This document shows, one piece after another, positions 8,630 to 17,563 of a DNA stretch of 64,000 bases (position 1 is the stretch's first letter; each line of letters begins with the position of its first letter). A model generated the notes under the pieces. That model was not told the origin of the DNA, did not search any database, and saw nothing but the letters and a program-made list of their open reading frames with translations. A program made the position numbers and the translations under genes. Source of the DNA: Caloramator sp. E03 (lineage in GTDB: Bacteria > Bacillota > Clostridia > Clostridiales > Caloramatoraceae); assembly GCF_006016075.1 (NCBI RefSeq), contig NZ_CP040093.1, forward strand, positions 496,001 to 560,000, written 5' to 3'.

Positions 8630-9082
8630 CTATTCATTTAATATTTTTTTAAACTTTATAACCATTTCCTGTGCCTTTTCAGGAGTTCTTGCAATTATAA
8701 GTATAGTATTATCTCCTGCAACACTTCCTACAAGGCCATCAAGTCCCATATTATCAATTGCTTCTCCAGCTGCAGGACCAGAACCCGAGAGTGTTTTTAC
8801 CAATACAATATTGTTTACATAGTCAATATTAATTACAGATTGGGTAAAAATACTTATAAATTTATCAGTTAATATGCTTTTTCCTTGAGAAATAGGTGCA
8901 TATTTATATTTTCCGCTGCTTGAAAGAACTTTAATTAATTTTAATTCCTTTATATCCCTTGATACAGTTGCTTGGGTAACATCTATTCCCGCCCTTCTCA
9001 ATTCATCAACAAGTTCTTCTTGAGTTTCAATATCCTTCTCACCAATTATTTCTAATATCTTTGCATGCCTTGCAATTTTCAT
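8630..9082 (-). CDS. argR: Arginine repressor ArgR/AhrC
   Basis: Hexameric, arginine-dependent repressor of arginine biosynthesis and activator of catabolism. The N-terminal winged helix is seen in ELRRAGIDVTQATVSRDIKELKL, and the C-terminal arginine-binding domain in GSGPAAGEAIDNMGLDGLVGSVAGDNTIL. ATG at 9082 is chosen because AAAGGAG precedes it by seven bases, giving 150 residues, the family norm; a longer frame overlaps nadK. It sits between nadK and recN. Confidence 0.95.
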   Translation of the reverse strand: MKIARHAKILEIIGEKDIETQEELVDELRRAGIDVTQATVSRDIKELKLIKVLSSSGKYKYAPISQGKSILTDKFISIFTQSVINIDYVNNIVLVKTLSGSGPAAGEAIDNMGLDGLVGSVAGDNTILIIARTPEKAQEMVIKFKKILNE

Positions 9083-9098
9083 AAAAAAACTCCTTTCT

Positions 9099-9956
9099 TT
9101 ATTCCCTTTCATTCTTCAGTTTATTCCTTAAGACATCATAAAAACTTCTATCTAAAACCTTTATAAGTTTCGTGGTATATGGAGCTTTTTTTATAATAAC
9201 ACTGTCCCCATTTTTAAGCTTATATCCTTTTTGACCATCTGTGGTTAAATATACACATTGGCTATCATCTGCAACTTCTACCCTAACGATTTCATCTTTT
9301 GATATAACAATTGATCTTGCACTTAGTGAATGACAGCATATTGGAGTTATTATTATAGCTTCTATTTTAGGATTTAATATAGGCCCTCCTGCAGATAAGG
9401 AATAAGCAGTTGAACCAGTCGGGGTTGATATAATTATTCCATCTGCATTATATGTATCCATATATTCATTATTAACAAAAACCTTCAAGGTTATAATCCT
9501 TGCAAGTATGCCTTTTGTAATTCCAAAATCATTAAGACAATAAAAAGTATCTTCCTCTAGTCCGTCTTTTACAACCTTTGCTTCAAGCATTAGCCTCTCT
9601 TCAATTGAATACTCATTATTTAAAATTTTTTCAAGAGCATCAAAAACATCTTCAGCCTCAACTTCAGCAATAAATCCTAAATGTCCTATGTTTACTCCAA
9701 GTATTGGAGTATTATATTTTACACATTCTCTTGCAACCCCAAGTAACGTTCCATCTCCTCCAAGGACAATTGCAAAGTCACACTTACCATAAAGTTCTTC
9801 ATTTTTGCATCCAAGTTCAATCCTATTTATTTTAAACGCAACTTCTTCCGGAAGAAGAACTTCACATCCTTTTTGGTTAAGCCATTCTAGTATTTTTTTT
9901 GTCATTTGTAAATCATTATCCTTCGACATATTTGTAATTATTGATGCCTTTACCAT
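9099..9956 (-). CDS. nadK: NAD kinase
   Basis: Phosphorylates NAD to NADP using ATP or polyphosphate. The catalytic LGGDGTLLGVAR motif is near residue 65, the NE/D motif appears as CLNDFGI, and the conserved glycine-rich TPTGSTAYSLSAGGP follows. 285 residues is typical. ATG at 9956 follows GGCGGTGA. It lies between tlyA and argR, a common clostridial arrangement within the dxs operon. Confidence 0.95.
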   Translation of the reverse strand: MVKASIITNMSKDNDLQMTKKILEWLNQKGCEVLLPEEVAFKINRIELGCKNEELYGKCDFAIVLGGDGTLLGVARECVKYNTPILGVNIGHLGFIAEVEAEDVFDALEKILNNEYSIEERLMLEAKVVKDGLEEDTFYCLNDFGITKGILARIITLKVFVNNEYMDTYNADGIIISTPTGSTAYSLSAGGPILNPKIEAIIITPICCHSLSARSIVISKDEIVRVEVADDSQCVYLTTDGQKGYKLKNGDSVIIKKAPYTTKLIKVLDRSFYDVLRNKLKNERE

Positions 9957-10020
9957 CTTTTCACCGCCACAAAATCTACTATATTATTTCAATAACAATT
10001 ACAAAAATCCTTTTTTTATT

Positions 10021-10830
10021 TTATAGATATTTATGTGATTTTTCTACAATGTCATTTATTAATTCATCTATGAACTCAATTGCAATATTACCATAATTAG
10101 TAAAATAAGCAAGATACTCAATATTACCTTCTGGGCCTTTTATAGGTGAATAAGTAAGACCTTTTAGTACAAAGCCCATACCTATCGCAAAATCCACTAT
10201 ATTTTTTACCACTTCCTTATGCACATTAATATCTCTTACTACACCTTTTTTCCCAACTTTCTCTCTACCTGCTTCAAACTGTGGTTTAATAAGACATATT
10301 ACTTCTCCCTTTAAATTAAGAAGCTGTTTTACAACAGGAAGTACAAGTTTTAAAGAAATAAAAGAAACATCAATGGATACAAAATCAGCCTTTGTATCAA
10401 TATCCTCTGGTTTCACAAAACGAATATTAGTTCTTTCCATACACACAACCCTTGGATCCGTTCTAAGTACCCAAGCAAGCTGTCCATATCCAACGTCTAT
10501 AGCATATACCTTTTTTGCCCCGTTTTTTAGCATACAATCAGTAAAACCACCCGTTGATGCTCCTACATCTATCGCAACCTTGTTTTTCAAATCTATAGAA
10601 AACTCATTAACTGCTTTTTCAAGCTTAAGTCCTCCTCTACTTACATAGGGAATTGTTTCTCCTTTGACTTCAATATTTGAATTAACAGGTACCTTTTCTC
10701 CAGGTTTGTCAACTCTAACATTATCAACAAATACTAATCCTGCTAATATATTTTTTTGAGCTTTTTCCCTCGAATCAAAAAATCCATTCTTTACAAGCAG
10801 TATATCTATCCTTTCTTTACTTTCTGCCAT
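10021..10830 (-). CDS. tlyA: TlyA family rRNA methyltransferase (S4 + FtsJ-like domains)
   Basis: Predicted 2'-O-methyltransferase for cytidines of 16S and 23S rRNA, often annotated as hemolysin A; B. subtilis YqxC is the orthologue. An N-terminal S4 RNA-binding domain (residues 1-60, RIDILLVKNGFFDSREKAQKNI) precedes a Rossmann methyltransferase domain with SAM motif VAIDVGASTGGFTDCML and the catalytic-region Lys in CLIKPQFEAGRE. 269 residues is normal. It follows dxs closely. The true rRNA target here is inferred from the family. Confidence 0.92.
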   Translation of the reverse strand: MAESKERIDILLVKNGFFDSREKAQKNILAGLVFVDNVRVDKPGEKVPVNSNIEVKGETIPYVSRGGLKLEKAVNEFSIDLKNKVAIDVGASTGGFTDCMLKNGAKKVYAIDVGYGQLAWVLRTDPRVVCMERTNIRFVKPEDIDTKADFVSIDVSFISLKLVLPVVKQLLNLKGEVICLIKPQFEAGREKVGKKGVVRDINVHKEVVKNIVDFAIGMGFVLKGLTYSPIKGPEGNIEYLAYFTNYGNIAIEFIDELINDIVEKSHKYL

Positions 10831-10840
10831 AGTCTTCTCC

Positions 10841-12706
10841 TTATATGTTCATCAATATTTTTTCATATATTCCGTCTGCATCTAATCCATATTTTTTATA
10901 CAATATTGCAGGAGCTCCATGGGTTACAAATTCATCTGGAAAGCCAAGCCTTATTAGCTTTCCTTTATAGTTTTTCTCACTTGCATATTCTAAAACTGCA
11001 CTTCCAAACCCTCCTGCAATTACCCCATCTTCTATGGTAATTATGGTATTATATTTTTTAAAAATGCTCTCAAGAAGTATAGTATCCATTGGCTTTATAA
11101 ATCTACAATTTATAAGTGCTGCATTTATATTATTATTGATTTTTAGTCTATTCAAAGCTTTAATAGCAAACTGAATCATTCTTCCAACAGCCAAAACTGC
11201 AATATCATTACCATCTTTTAAAATTTCCCATTTTCCTTTTATAATAACCTCATCTTCATTAAAAGGGAAAGTAACATCAAAGTCTCCTCCCCTTGGATAA
11301 CGTATAGCAACAGGTTTATCATACTCAAAGCACCATCTTAACATAATTCTAAATTCATTTATATCCTTTGGAGATAACATTGTAATATTTGGAATAGATC
11401 TTAAGTATGCTATATCAAAAATTCCCTGATGAGTCTCTCCATCTTCCCCAACTATACCAGCTCTATCTATTGCAAATACAACAGGAAGATTTTGAAGACA
11501 TACATCATGTATAATCTGATCATAGGCCCTTTGAAGAAAAGTTGAATAAACAGCAAATACCGGTTTTAAACCATTTGCAGCAAGCCCTGCTGCAAAGGTT
11601 ACAGCATGCTGTTCTGCTATACCTACATCAAAAAATCTTGTTGGAAATTTATTTTTAAATTCATTTAGTCCTGTGCCATCAGGCATTGCAGCAGTTATTG
11701 CAACAATATTTCTATTTCTTTGAGCAGCTTTAATAATTTCCTCTCCAAATACTTTTGAATAGTTTGTTTTTACAGTAGCTATGTTTTCTCCAGTTTCTAT
11801 TTCAAAAGGACCTATTCCATGAAATTCTTCTGGGCTTTCTTCTGCAAAGCAGTACCCTTTTCCTTTTTTAGTAATAACGTGAATAAGAACTGGTCCTTTT
11901 TTATTTTTAGCCCTTTCTAAAACTTCACTAATCCTTTGTATATCATGACCATCAATTGGCCCTAAATATGTAAAACCCATTTCTTCAAATAGCATTCCCT
12001 GAACAAGTAAATATTTTAAGCTTTCTTTTAATTTTTCTGCACCTTTATATAAATTATTCCCTACTGTAGGAATTTTTTTCAATATTAATTCTAAATCATC
12101 TTTTAAATTTAGATAGGTTGGATCTGTTCTTATTTTGCTTAAATAAGCAGCTATGCTTCCAACGTTTTTTGATATTGACATCTCATTGTCATTTAAAACT
12201 ACAATTATGTTAGTATTTGAAATACCTGCTTCATTTAATCCCTCAAGGGCAAGACCTCCCGTTAAAGCCCCATCTCCTATTACAGCAACAACATTATACT
12301 TTTCATTTTTAATATCCCTTGCTTTAGCCATGCCAAGAGCAGCAGATATTGATGTACTACTATGACCTGCTGCAAAAACATCATAAGGACTTTCACTTGG
12401 CTTTGGGAAGCCACTAAGTCCTCCATATTTTCTTAAAGTACTAAATCTATTTTTTCTTCCTGTTAATATCTTATGAACATAAGATTGATGACCTACATCC
12501 CAAATTATTTTATCTTCAGGCATATTAAATACTCTATGAAGAGCTATTGTAAGCTCAACTACACCAAGATTAGAGGCAAGATGGCCCCCTGTTTTTGAAA
12601 CAGTATAGATTAAAAAATTTCTAATTTCTTCAGCAAGTTTATAAAGTTCATCTAATTTTAATTTTTTTAATTTACTTGGAGAATTAATTTCATCTAACAA
12701 ATTCAT
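10841..12706 (-). CDS. dxs: 1-deoxy-D-xylulose-5-phosphate synthase
   Basis: First enzyme of the MEP isoprenoid pathway; condenses pyruvate and glyceraldehyde 3-phosphate with thiamine diphosphate and Mg. Visible motifs are HLASNLGVVELTIAL, the ThDP/Mg motif VIGDGALTGGLALEGLNEAG with NDNEMSIS, and the second-domain DRAGIVGEDGETHQG. 621 residues is full length. It lies 13 bases after oapA. ispA, in the same operon just upstream of the OLE RNA, is also an isoprenoid gene, a context typical of OLE loci. Confidence 0.97.
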   Translation of the reverse strand: MNLLDEINSPSKLKKLKLDELYKLAEEIRNFLIYTVSKTGGHLASNLGVVELTIALHRVFNMPEDKIIWDVGHQSYVHKILTGRKNRFSTLRKYGGLSGFPKPSESPYDVFAAGHSSTSISAALGMAKARDIKNEKYNVVAVIGDGALTGGLALEGLNEAGISNTNIIVVLNDNEMSISKNVGSIAAYLSKIRTDPTYLNLKDDLELILKKIPTVGNNLYKGAEKLKESLKYLLVQGMLFEEMGFTYLGPIDGHDIQRISEVLERAKNKKGPVLIHVITKKGKGYCFAEESPEEFHGIGPFEIETGENIATVKTNYSKVFGEEIIKAAQRNRNIVAITAAMPDGTGLNEFKNKFPTRFFDVGIAEQHAVTFAAGLAANGLKPVFAVYSTFLQRAYDQIIHDVCLQNLPVVFAIDRAGIVGEDGETHQGIFDIAYLRSIPNITMLSPKDINEFRIMLRWCFEYDKPVAIRYPRGGDFDVTFPFNEDEVIIKGKWEILKDGNDIAVLAVGRMIQFAIKALNRLKINNNINAALINCRFIKPMDTILLESIFKKYNTIITIEDGVIAGGFGSAVLEYASEKNYKGKLIRLGFPDEFVTHGAPAILYKKYGLDADGIYEKILMNI

Positions 12707-12719
12707 GATTCATACCTCG

Positions 12720-13307
12720 TCAGTATTTTTTCCTTTTCATTGATTCTATAAACCAAGCTACTCCATAAACAATATTATTGCTTTGAGATATTGCAAAATT
12801 CTTCCCTATAGCCTTACCACAAACTGTTAGAGAAGCAATAGTAGCACTTATAGCTAATGTTAGTATAGTTTTATTTTTTATGTTTATAATATCCATCATC
12901 TTGGTAATAATTACAGCGCCTGTAGCACCACTTACTACCCCGCATATATCACCAATAACATCGTTACAAAAATTTGATACTTTGTCAGCATTACGTATTA
13001 AAAATACTGAAGTTTTGGCTCCTTTCACTTTTCTTGAGGCCATAGAATGAAAAGGAACTTCATCAGCCGCTGTAACTGAAACTCCTATTATATCAGATAA
13101 AATACCTATTAGAATAATTATAATCAAAATAACAAATGCAATAAATATTCCGACATTGGAAAGCAAAACATTAGAAATAAAACTAATAAAGGACGAAATT
13201 AAAAAAGTCCATAACGTTATTCCTATTATCCATTTATAATTTGTACCTTTACTTCCTGATTTTTTTATATAAAACTTTATTTTTTTATTTTTCCCTTTTT
13301 CCTTCAT
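12720..13307 (-). CDS. oapA: OLE-associated membrane protein OapA
   Basis: A 195-residue protein with a very basic N-terminus (KEKGKNKKIKFYIKKSGSKG) followed by about four hydrophobic segments, and a conserved core around ADEVPFHSMASRKVKGAKT and NFCNDVIGDICGVVSGATGA. OapA is the known protein partner that binds OLE RNA and takes it to the membrane; the basic tail fits RNA binding. ATG at 13307 follows AGAGG. The gene starts 18 bases after the RNA's closing stem and is followed by dxs. Assignment rests on sequence character and exact adjacency to the OLE RNA. Confidence 0.92.
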   Translation of the reverse strand: MKEKGKNKKIKFYIKKSGSKGTNYKWIIGITLWTFLISSFISFISNVLLSNVGIFIAFVILIIIILIGILSDIIGVSVTAADEVPFHSMASRKVKGAKTSVFLIRNADKVSNFCNDVIGDICGVVSGATGAVIITKMMDIINIKNKTILTLAISATIASLTVCGKAIGKNFAISQSNNIVYGVAWFIESMKRKKY

Positions 13308-13324
13308 ACTAATAACCTCTATGT

Positions 13325-13908
13325 ATTGTCCAAGTGGTAGAAGAAAAGGTTAAGTTTGCGGCTTAGGTCCAGCAGGCTTTCCCACTTTCAAGACCTCAGC
13401 GTCGCCGCTGTGGCGGTTTCCCTTTAACCAAAAGTCCATATTGTTACCATATATGGGGCTGGATTACCACTTAGTCCACACTGCAATCCCTTTTCTCCCT
13501 CCAAAGGAACAGTCTAGGAGTTTTCCTCAACAGCTTAGTCTATTATTAGCCTCTTTTGCAAAGTTGGTTTCCTATAGCAATAACATAAAATTCTGGATCC
13601 GGGAATTTTATGTCTGATCTATCCTCCACCAACTTCGCTCAAGGCAGGCTACACTGCACGCAGCTATATACCGCAATGCAGGTTTAATCCCATGCCGTAC
13701 TTTTAAAGCACGTACATAGGTCTCCGCGAGGGTAGGGTCGATTGCGCATGCCGTTGCGGTCGCCCCATCCCCCTTACTCCCAGCACCAACCCACTACTGG
13801 GCGTAGCGAGCCAGCACAAGGAACTTCATCGATGTGCCCTTTGACGGATTTTTAGCCCCGTCTTCATAATAAACTTAGCTGACTAGAATACTGCACCACT
13901 TGGAACAG
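13325..13908 (-). ncRNA. ole: OLE RNA (Ornate Large Extremophilic RNA)
   Basis: About 580 bases without coding frames and conspicuously richer in G and C than all flanking DNA. The ends close by a perfect 10-base stem: TCCAAGTGGT at the RNA 5' end (13895-13904) with ACCACTTGGA at the 3' end (13329-13338). Recognised OLE-like blocks include GGGGCTAAAAATCCGTCAAAGG, at the 5' part, the GC-rich segment at 13720-13767, and CCTAAGCCGCAAACTT near the 3' end. An internal extended hairpin is visible at 13560-13640 (arms 13583-13593 and 13603-13613 perfect). Size, ornate pairing, the oapA gene directly downstream and the ispA/dxs context all match OLE RNA. A promoter sits 7 to 12 bases before the 5' stem. 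The function of OLE is unresolved; in Bacillus halodurans it affects tolerance to cold, alcohol and Mg. Confidence 0.93.
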
Positions 13909-13914
13909 ATTATT

Positions 13915-13943
13915 ATTCTATCATAACTTAATCATCATAACAA
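13915..13943 (-). promoter_or_regulatory. Probable sigma-A promoter of OLE RNA
   Basis: On the minus strand TTGTTA (13938-13943), 17 bases, then TAGAAT (13915-13920) with an extended TGa just before it. The predicted start site, about seven bases further, falls just before the first base of the OLE closing stem, which supports the call. Confidence 0.55.
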
Positions 13944-13952
13944 TATTTCATT

Positions 13953-14387
13953 CTATGCAATAATACCAATTATTATCCCTAAAAGAGCTCCTGCAATAAC
14001 TTCTATTGGCGTATGTCCTATTAGCTCCTTTAATCTCTCTTCTCTAATTCCATTTTCCTTTATAATATCATCTATTATTAAATTTAATATCCTTGCTTGA
14101 TTTCCAGCTGCTCTCCTTACACCAGCTGCGTCATACATAACTATTAAGGCAAAACATAATGCTATAGCAAATTCTGGGCTGTCGAATCCAACTATATATC
14201 CACACTTTACTGCCAAAGCTACTGAAAATGCTGAATGGGAACTTGGCATTCCTCCTGAGCCTATTATCCTTGAAAAATCTACTTTTCCAGCTGTAAAATA
14301 AGAAGTAAAAATTTTGAGAAATTGTGCTACTGCCCACCCTAAAACTGCAGCTATTAATATTTTATTGTTTATTATTTCACGCAACAT
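13953..14387 (-). CDS. Divergent PAP2 family membrane protein (DUF212, YuiD-like)
   Basis: Small membrane protein of the divergent PAP2 / acid-phosphatase-like family. The conserved motif GSGGMPSSHSAFSVALA and the downstream MYDAAGVRRAAGNQARILN are diagnostic; HTPIEVIAGALLGIIIG follows. Four or so membrane segments. ATG at 14387 is used (the TTG one codon earlier is an alternative); AGGAA lies just upstream. A link to polyprenyl phosphates is suggested only by its place between ispA and the OLE RNA. Activity is unproven for the family. Confidence 0.85.
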   Translation of the reverse strand: MLREIINNKILIAAVLGWAVAQFLKIFTSYFTAGKVDFSRIIGSGGMPSSHSAFSVALAVKCGYIVGFDSPEFAIALCFALIVMYDAAGVRRAAGNQARILNLIIDDIIKENGIREERLKELIGHTPIEVIAGALLGIIIGIIA

Positions 14388-14402
14388 CAATTCCTATCAC
14401 CC

Positions 14403-15275
14403 TTAGCTTTCTCTATGAAGCAAATAATCAGTAAGATTTAAAAGGAAGCCACTATTATCAATAATTTTAGCACTTTCTGTAGCTTTCATAGAATACTCTT
14501 TTGCAATTTTTTTTGATTCTTCAATCCCTAAGATGCTTACAAATGTAGATTTATTTTTCTGTTTATCAGCTCCCGTATTTTTCCCAAGCTTTTTAATATC
14601 TCCTTCATAATCAAGTATATCATCAACTATTTGAAAGGCAATCCCAAGGTCTTTTCCATACTGCAAAACTGTATTATACATATCTTCTCTTTCAGCAATT
14701 ATACAACCACAAAGACATGAAGCTGTAATCAACGCTCCTGTTTTTTTTCTATGCATTTCGTACAGAGTATCTAAATCTATACTTTTGCCTTCACTTTCTA
14801 TATCAATAACCTGACCTCCAACCATACCTGTTATCCCTGATGCTTTTGCAATAGTATATGCAGCCTTTACATAGCTTATTTTATTCTTTTTAACAGCTAT
14901 ATCAAGCATAATCTCAAATGCATAATTTAAAAGTCCATCACCTGCTAATATTGAAATTGCTTCTCCATACACCCTATGATTTGTAGGCCTTCCCCTTCTT
15001 AAATCATCATCATCCATTGCTGGAAGATCATCATGTATTAAGGAATAGGTATGTATAAGTTCTATTGCACAAGCAAATTCCAATATATCATCAATTTTTC
15101 CACCTAATGCCTCACATATAGAAATTGATAGTATTGGTCTTATCCTTTTTCCACCTGCAAGAAGGCTGTAATTCATTGATTCTATTATTTTTTGGGGAGC
15201 GTTCTTATCTATTATTCTTTCAAGAACCATATTTACTAAAGTCTGTTTTTCTATTAACTCTTTTTCAAAATCCAT
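14403..15275 (-). CDS. ispA: Farnesyl/geranyl diphosphate synthase
   Basis: Head-to-tail prenyltransferase that makes C15 (or longer) isoprenoid diphosphates. The first aspartate-rich motif is HDDLPAMDDDDLRRGRPTNH and the second is QIVDDILDYEGD; the KTGALI segment is also present. 290 residues is typical of bacterial FPP synthase. The gene starts two bases after xseB, exactly as in B. subtilis (xseA-xseB-ispA). Confidence 0.95.
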   Translation of the reverse strand: MDFEKELIEKQTLVNMVLERIIDKNAPQKIIESMNYSLLAGGKRIRPILSISICEALGGKIDDILEFACAIELIHTYSLIHDDLPAMDDDDLRRGRPTNHRVYGEAISILAGDGLLNYAFEIMLDIAVKKNKISYVKAAYTIAKASGITGMVGGQVIDIESEGKSIDLDTLYEMHRKKTGALITASCLCGCIIAEREDMYNTVLQYGKDLGIAFQIVDDILDYEGDIKKLGKNTGADKQKNKSTFVSILGIEESKKIAKEYSMKATESAKIIDNSGFLLNLTDYLLHRES

Positions 15276-15277
15276 AG

Positions 15278-15520
15278 TTACTCCTCCTTTAAAGCAAAGT
15301 CCTCTTCGAAGGTATTATCATCTTTGCCTTTAACTATTATACTTATTTTTCTTTCAGCTTCATCAAGCTTCTTATTGCAAAAATCGGCAAGCTTCATACC
15401 TTCTTCAAATAGCTTTAAGGACTCCTCTAAGGAAAGATCATCCTCCTCCATTATATTCGAAATTTCCTCCAGCCTTTTTAACGCTTCTTCAAAGCTCTTA
15501 TCATTTTTATTTCTTCCCAT
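15278..15520 (-). CDS. xseB: Exodeoxyribonuclease VII small subunit
   Basis: The 80-residue partner of XseA. The family signature FEEALKRLEEISNIMEEDDLSLEESLKLFEEGMKL is complete and predicts the usual helical hairpin. ATG at 15520 lies inside the end of xseA (14-base overlap), giving translational coupling. The C-terminal tail is acidic. Confidence 0.95.
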   Translation of the reverse strand: MGRNKNDKSFEEALKRLEEISNIMEEDDLSLEESLKLFEEGMKLADFCNKKLDEAERKISIIVKGKDDNTFEEDFALKEE

Positions 15521-16724
15521 AGATATCCTCCATAATCTTCTCCACCTTACATTCTACAACTCCATCACTAAGGTGAAGATTAATATTATCATCAATGTGA
15601 AGCTTTTTTACGCTTTTTACTATTTCTCCTTTACTCTCAATATATGCATATCCCCTTAATAATACCTTTGCTGGATTTAAGGCATCAAGCTTATTCAAAA
15701 CTGCCTCAAGATGTTTTCTATCAATATTTATTCTGTTTTGAATATTGCTTAGTATTTTATACTGAAGAACATCTACATACTGCTGACTCTGCCTTATTAA
15801 GTTTTCAGGAGATTCTGAGTTAAGTAGTCTAATCAAATCCTTTACTTTATATCTATTTTCTAATATCTTATCTTGCAAATTCGAAAACATTATGTTTTCT
15901 ATGCTTTTAATTTTATATTTTAAATCATCATAACAAGGGACAGCCATCTCAGCAGCATGAGAAGGAGTTGATGCTCTAAGATCAGAAACAAAATCTGCTA
16001 TTGTAAAATCCGTTTCATGCCCAACAGCAGAAATTACTGGAATTTTACTTTTATATATTGCCCTTGCAACAATCTCCTCATTAAAAGCCCATAGCTCTTC
16101 AATTGAGCCTCCTCCCCTTGCTATTATTATAACATCAATATCATCTCTTGTATTAAAATATTCTATTGCCTCAACTATACTTTCCTTAGCTCCTTCCCCC
16201 TGAACCTTAGCAGGATATAATACTATATTTACATTATAAAATCTTCTTGAAGAGACATTTATAATATCTCGTATAACTGCTCCCGTTGGAGATGTCACAA
16301 CTCCTATTTTTTGCGGGAACACAGGTATAGGCCTTTTTCTTTCCTTGTCAAAAAGCCCTTCTTTCTCAAGCTTATCCTTTAATTTTTCAAAGGCAACATA
16401 CAGGTTCCCTAATCCATCCCTTTCCATACTACAACAATATAATTGATACTGGCCATCCCTTTCATATACTGAGATATACCCTGTTATTATTACATTCATT
16501 CCATCCTCAGGCATAAACTTTAAGAACTGATTATAGCCTTTAAACATTACACATTTTATTTTGGCTTCTTCATCTTTTAATGTAAAGTACATGTGTCCAG
16601 AAGAGTGAAATTTAAAATTTGATATTTCTCCTGTTACTGTTACATTGCATAATTCTATATCATTTTCAATTATATCTTTTATGTATTCAGTTAAAGTAGA
16701 GACTGTAAAAGGTTTTTTATTCAT
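15507..16724 (-). CDS. xseA: Exodeoxyribonuclease VII large subunit
   Basis: Single-strand-specific nuclease in repair. The N-terminal OB fold (VTGEISNFKFHSSGHMYFTLKDEEAKIKCVMFKG) precedes the catalytic domain with VTSPTGAVIRDI, RGGGSIEELWAFN and the conserved HETDFTIADFVSDLRASTPSHAAE. ATG at 16724 is used, giving 405 residues; a GGAGG lies 11 bases upstream within the 3' end of folD. Upstream in-frame starts have no Shine-Dalgarno sequence. Confidence 0.95.
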   Translation of the reverse strand: MNKKPFTVSTLTEYIKDIIENDIELCNVTVTGEISNFKFHSSGHMYFTLKDEEAKIKCVMFKGYNQFLKFMPEDGMNVIITGYISVYERDGQYQLYCCSMERDGLGNLYVAFEKLKDKLEKEGLFDKERKRPIPVFPQKIGVVTSPTGAVIRDIINVSSRRFYNVNIVLYPAKVQGEGAKESIVEAIEYFNTRDDIDVIIIARGGGSIEELWAFNEEIVARAIYKSKIPVISAVGHETDFTIADFVSDLRASTPSHAAEMAVPCYDDLKYKIKSIENIMFSNLQDKILENRYKVKDLIRLLNSESPENLIRQSQQYVDVLQYKILSNIQNRINIDRKHLEAVLNKLDALNPAKVLLRGYAYIESKGEIVKSVKKLHIDDNINLHLSDGVVECKVEKIMEDIYGKK

Positions 16725-17550
16725 AATTATTAAAAGCCTCCAAAACATTTTCAATTAGCATTGTCGTTGTCATAGCTCCAACTCCTCCTGGCACTGGAGT
16801 TATATACGAAGCCTTTTCAAGCACTTTTTCAAAATCCACATCACCTTTTAATTTACCATCAACCATAGTTGTTCCCGCATCTATTACTACTGCTCCTTCC
16901 TTTACCATGTCAGCAGTAATAAGGCCGGGTTTTCCAACAGCACTTACTATTATATCACATTCTAAAAGTTGAGATTTCAAATTAAAAGTCTTTGAATGGC
17001 ATATCGTAACCGTTGCATTATTATTTAAAAGCATCATTGCACAAGGTTTTCCTACTATATTGCTTCTTCCAACTACAGCTGCCTTTTTCCCAGAAATTTC
17101 AATACCATAAGCTTTAATAAGCCTTATAATACCTTTAGGAGTACAAGGCAATAAGCATTTTTCCCCTCTAAAAAGCCTTCCTGCATTTTCTGGGTTAAAA
17201 CAATCAACATCCTTACGATAATCAATTATACTGGCAATTTTATTTTCATTTATATGCTTTGGCAAAGGAACTTGTACAAGTATTCCATGTATATCTTTCC
17301 TTATATTTAATTCCTCAATAAGCCTTATAAGATCTTCCTCTTTTGTGTTCATTGGTAAATTATATGTAACAGAACCAAGCCCCGTTTGAATACATACTTT
17401 TTCTTTATTTTTAACATAAGCTGCTGATGAAGGATCCCCTTCAACTATAATTGTTGCAAGAGTTGGTTTTACTGCCTTTTCAGCTTCTATTTTCCTTATC
17501 TCCTCTGCAAGTTTTGCTCTTATTCCTTCTGCTATCTTTTTTCCATCCAT
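16717..17550 (-). CDS. folD: Bifunctional methylene-THF dehydrogenase / cyclohydrolase
   Basis: Interconverts methylene-, methenyl- and formyl-tetrahydrofolate. Visible motifs are AAYVKNKEKVC with the catalytic Lys, the folate-site motif ILVQVPLPKHI, GRSNIVGKP of the NAD(P) site and TPVPGGVGAMTTTML at the C-terminus. ATG at 17550 follows GTGGGG; 277 residues is typical. It overlaps xseA by eight bases. Confidence 0.96.
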   Translation of the reverse strand: MDGKKIAEGIRAKLAEEIRKIEAEKAVKPTLATIIVEGDPSSAAYVKNKEKVCIQTGLGSVTYNLPMNTKEEDLIRLIEELNIRKDIHGILVQVPLPKHINENKIASIIDYRKDVDCFNPENAGRLFRGEKCLLPCTPKGIIRLIKAYGIEISGKKAAVVGRSNIVGKPCAMMLLNNNATVTICHSKTFNLKSQLLECDIIVSAVGKPGLITADMVKEGAVVIDAGTTMVDGKLKGDVDFEKVLEKASYITPVPGGVGAMTTTMLIENVLEAFNNYE

Positions 17551-17563
17551 TATAATCCCCACA

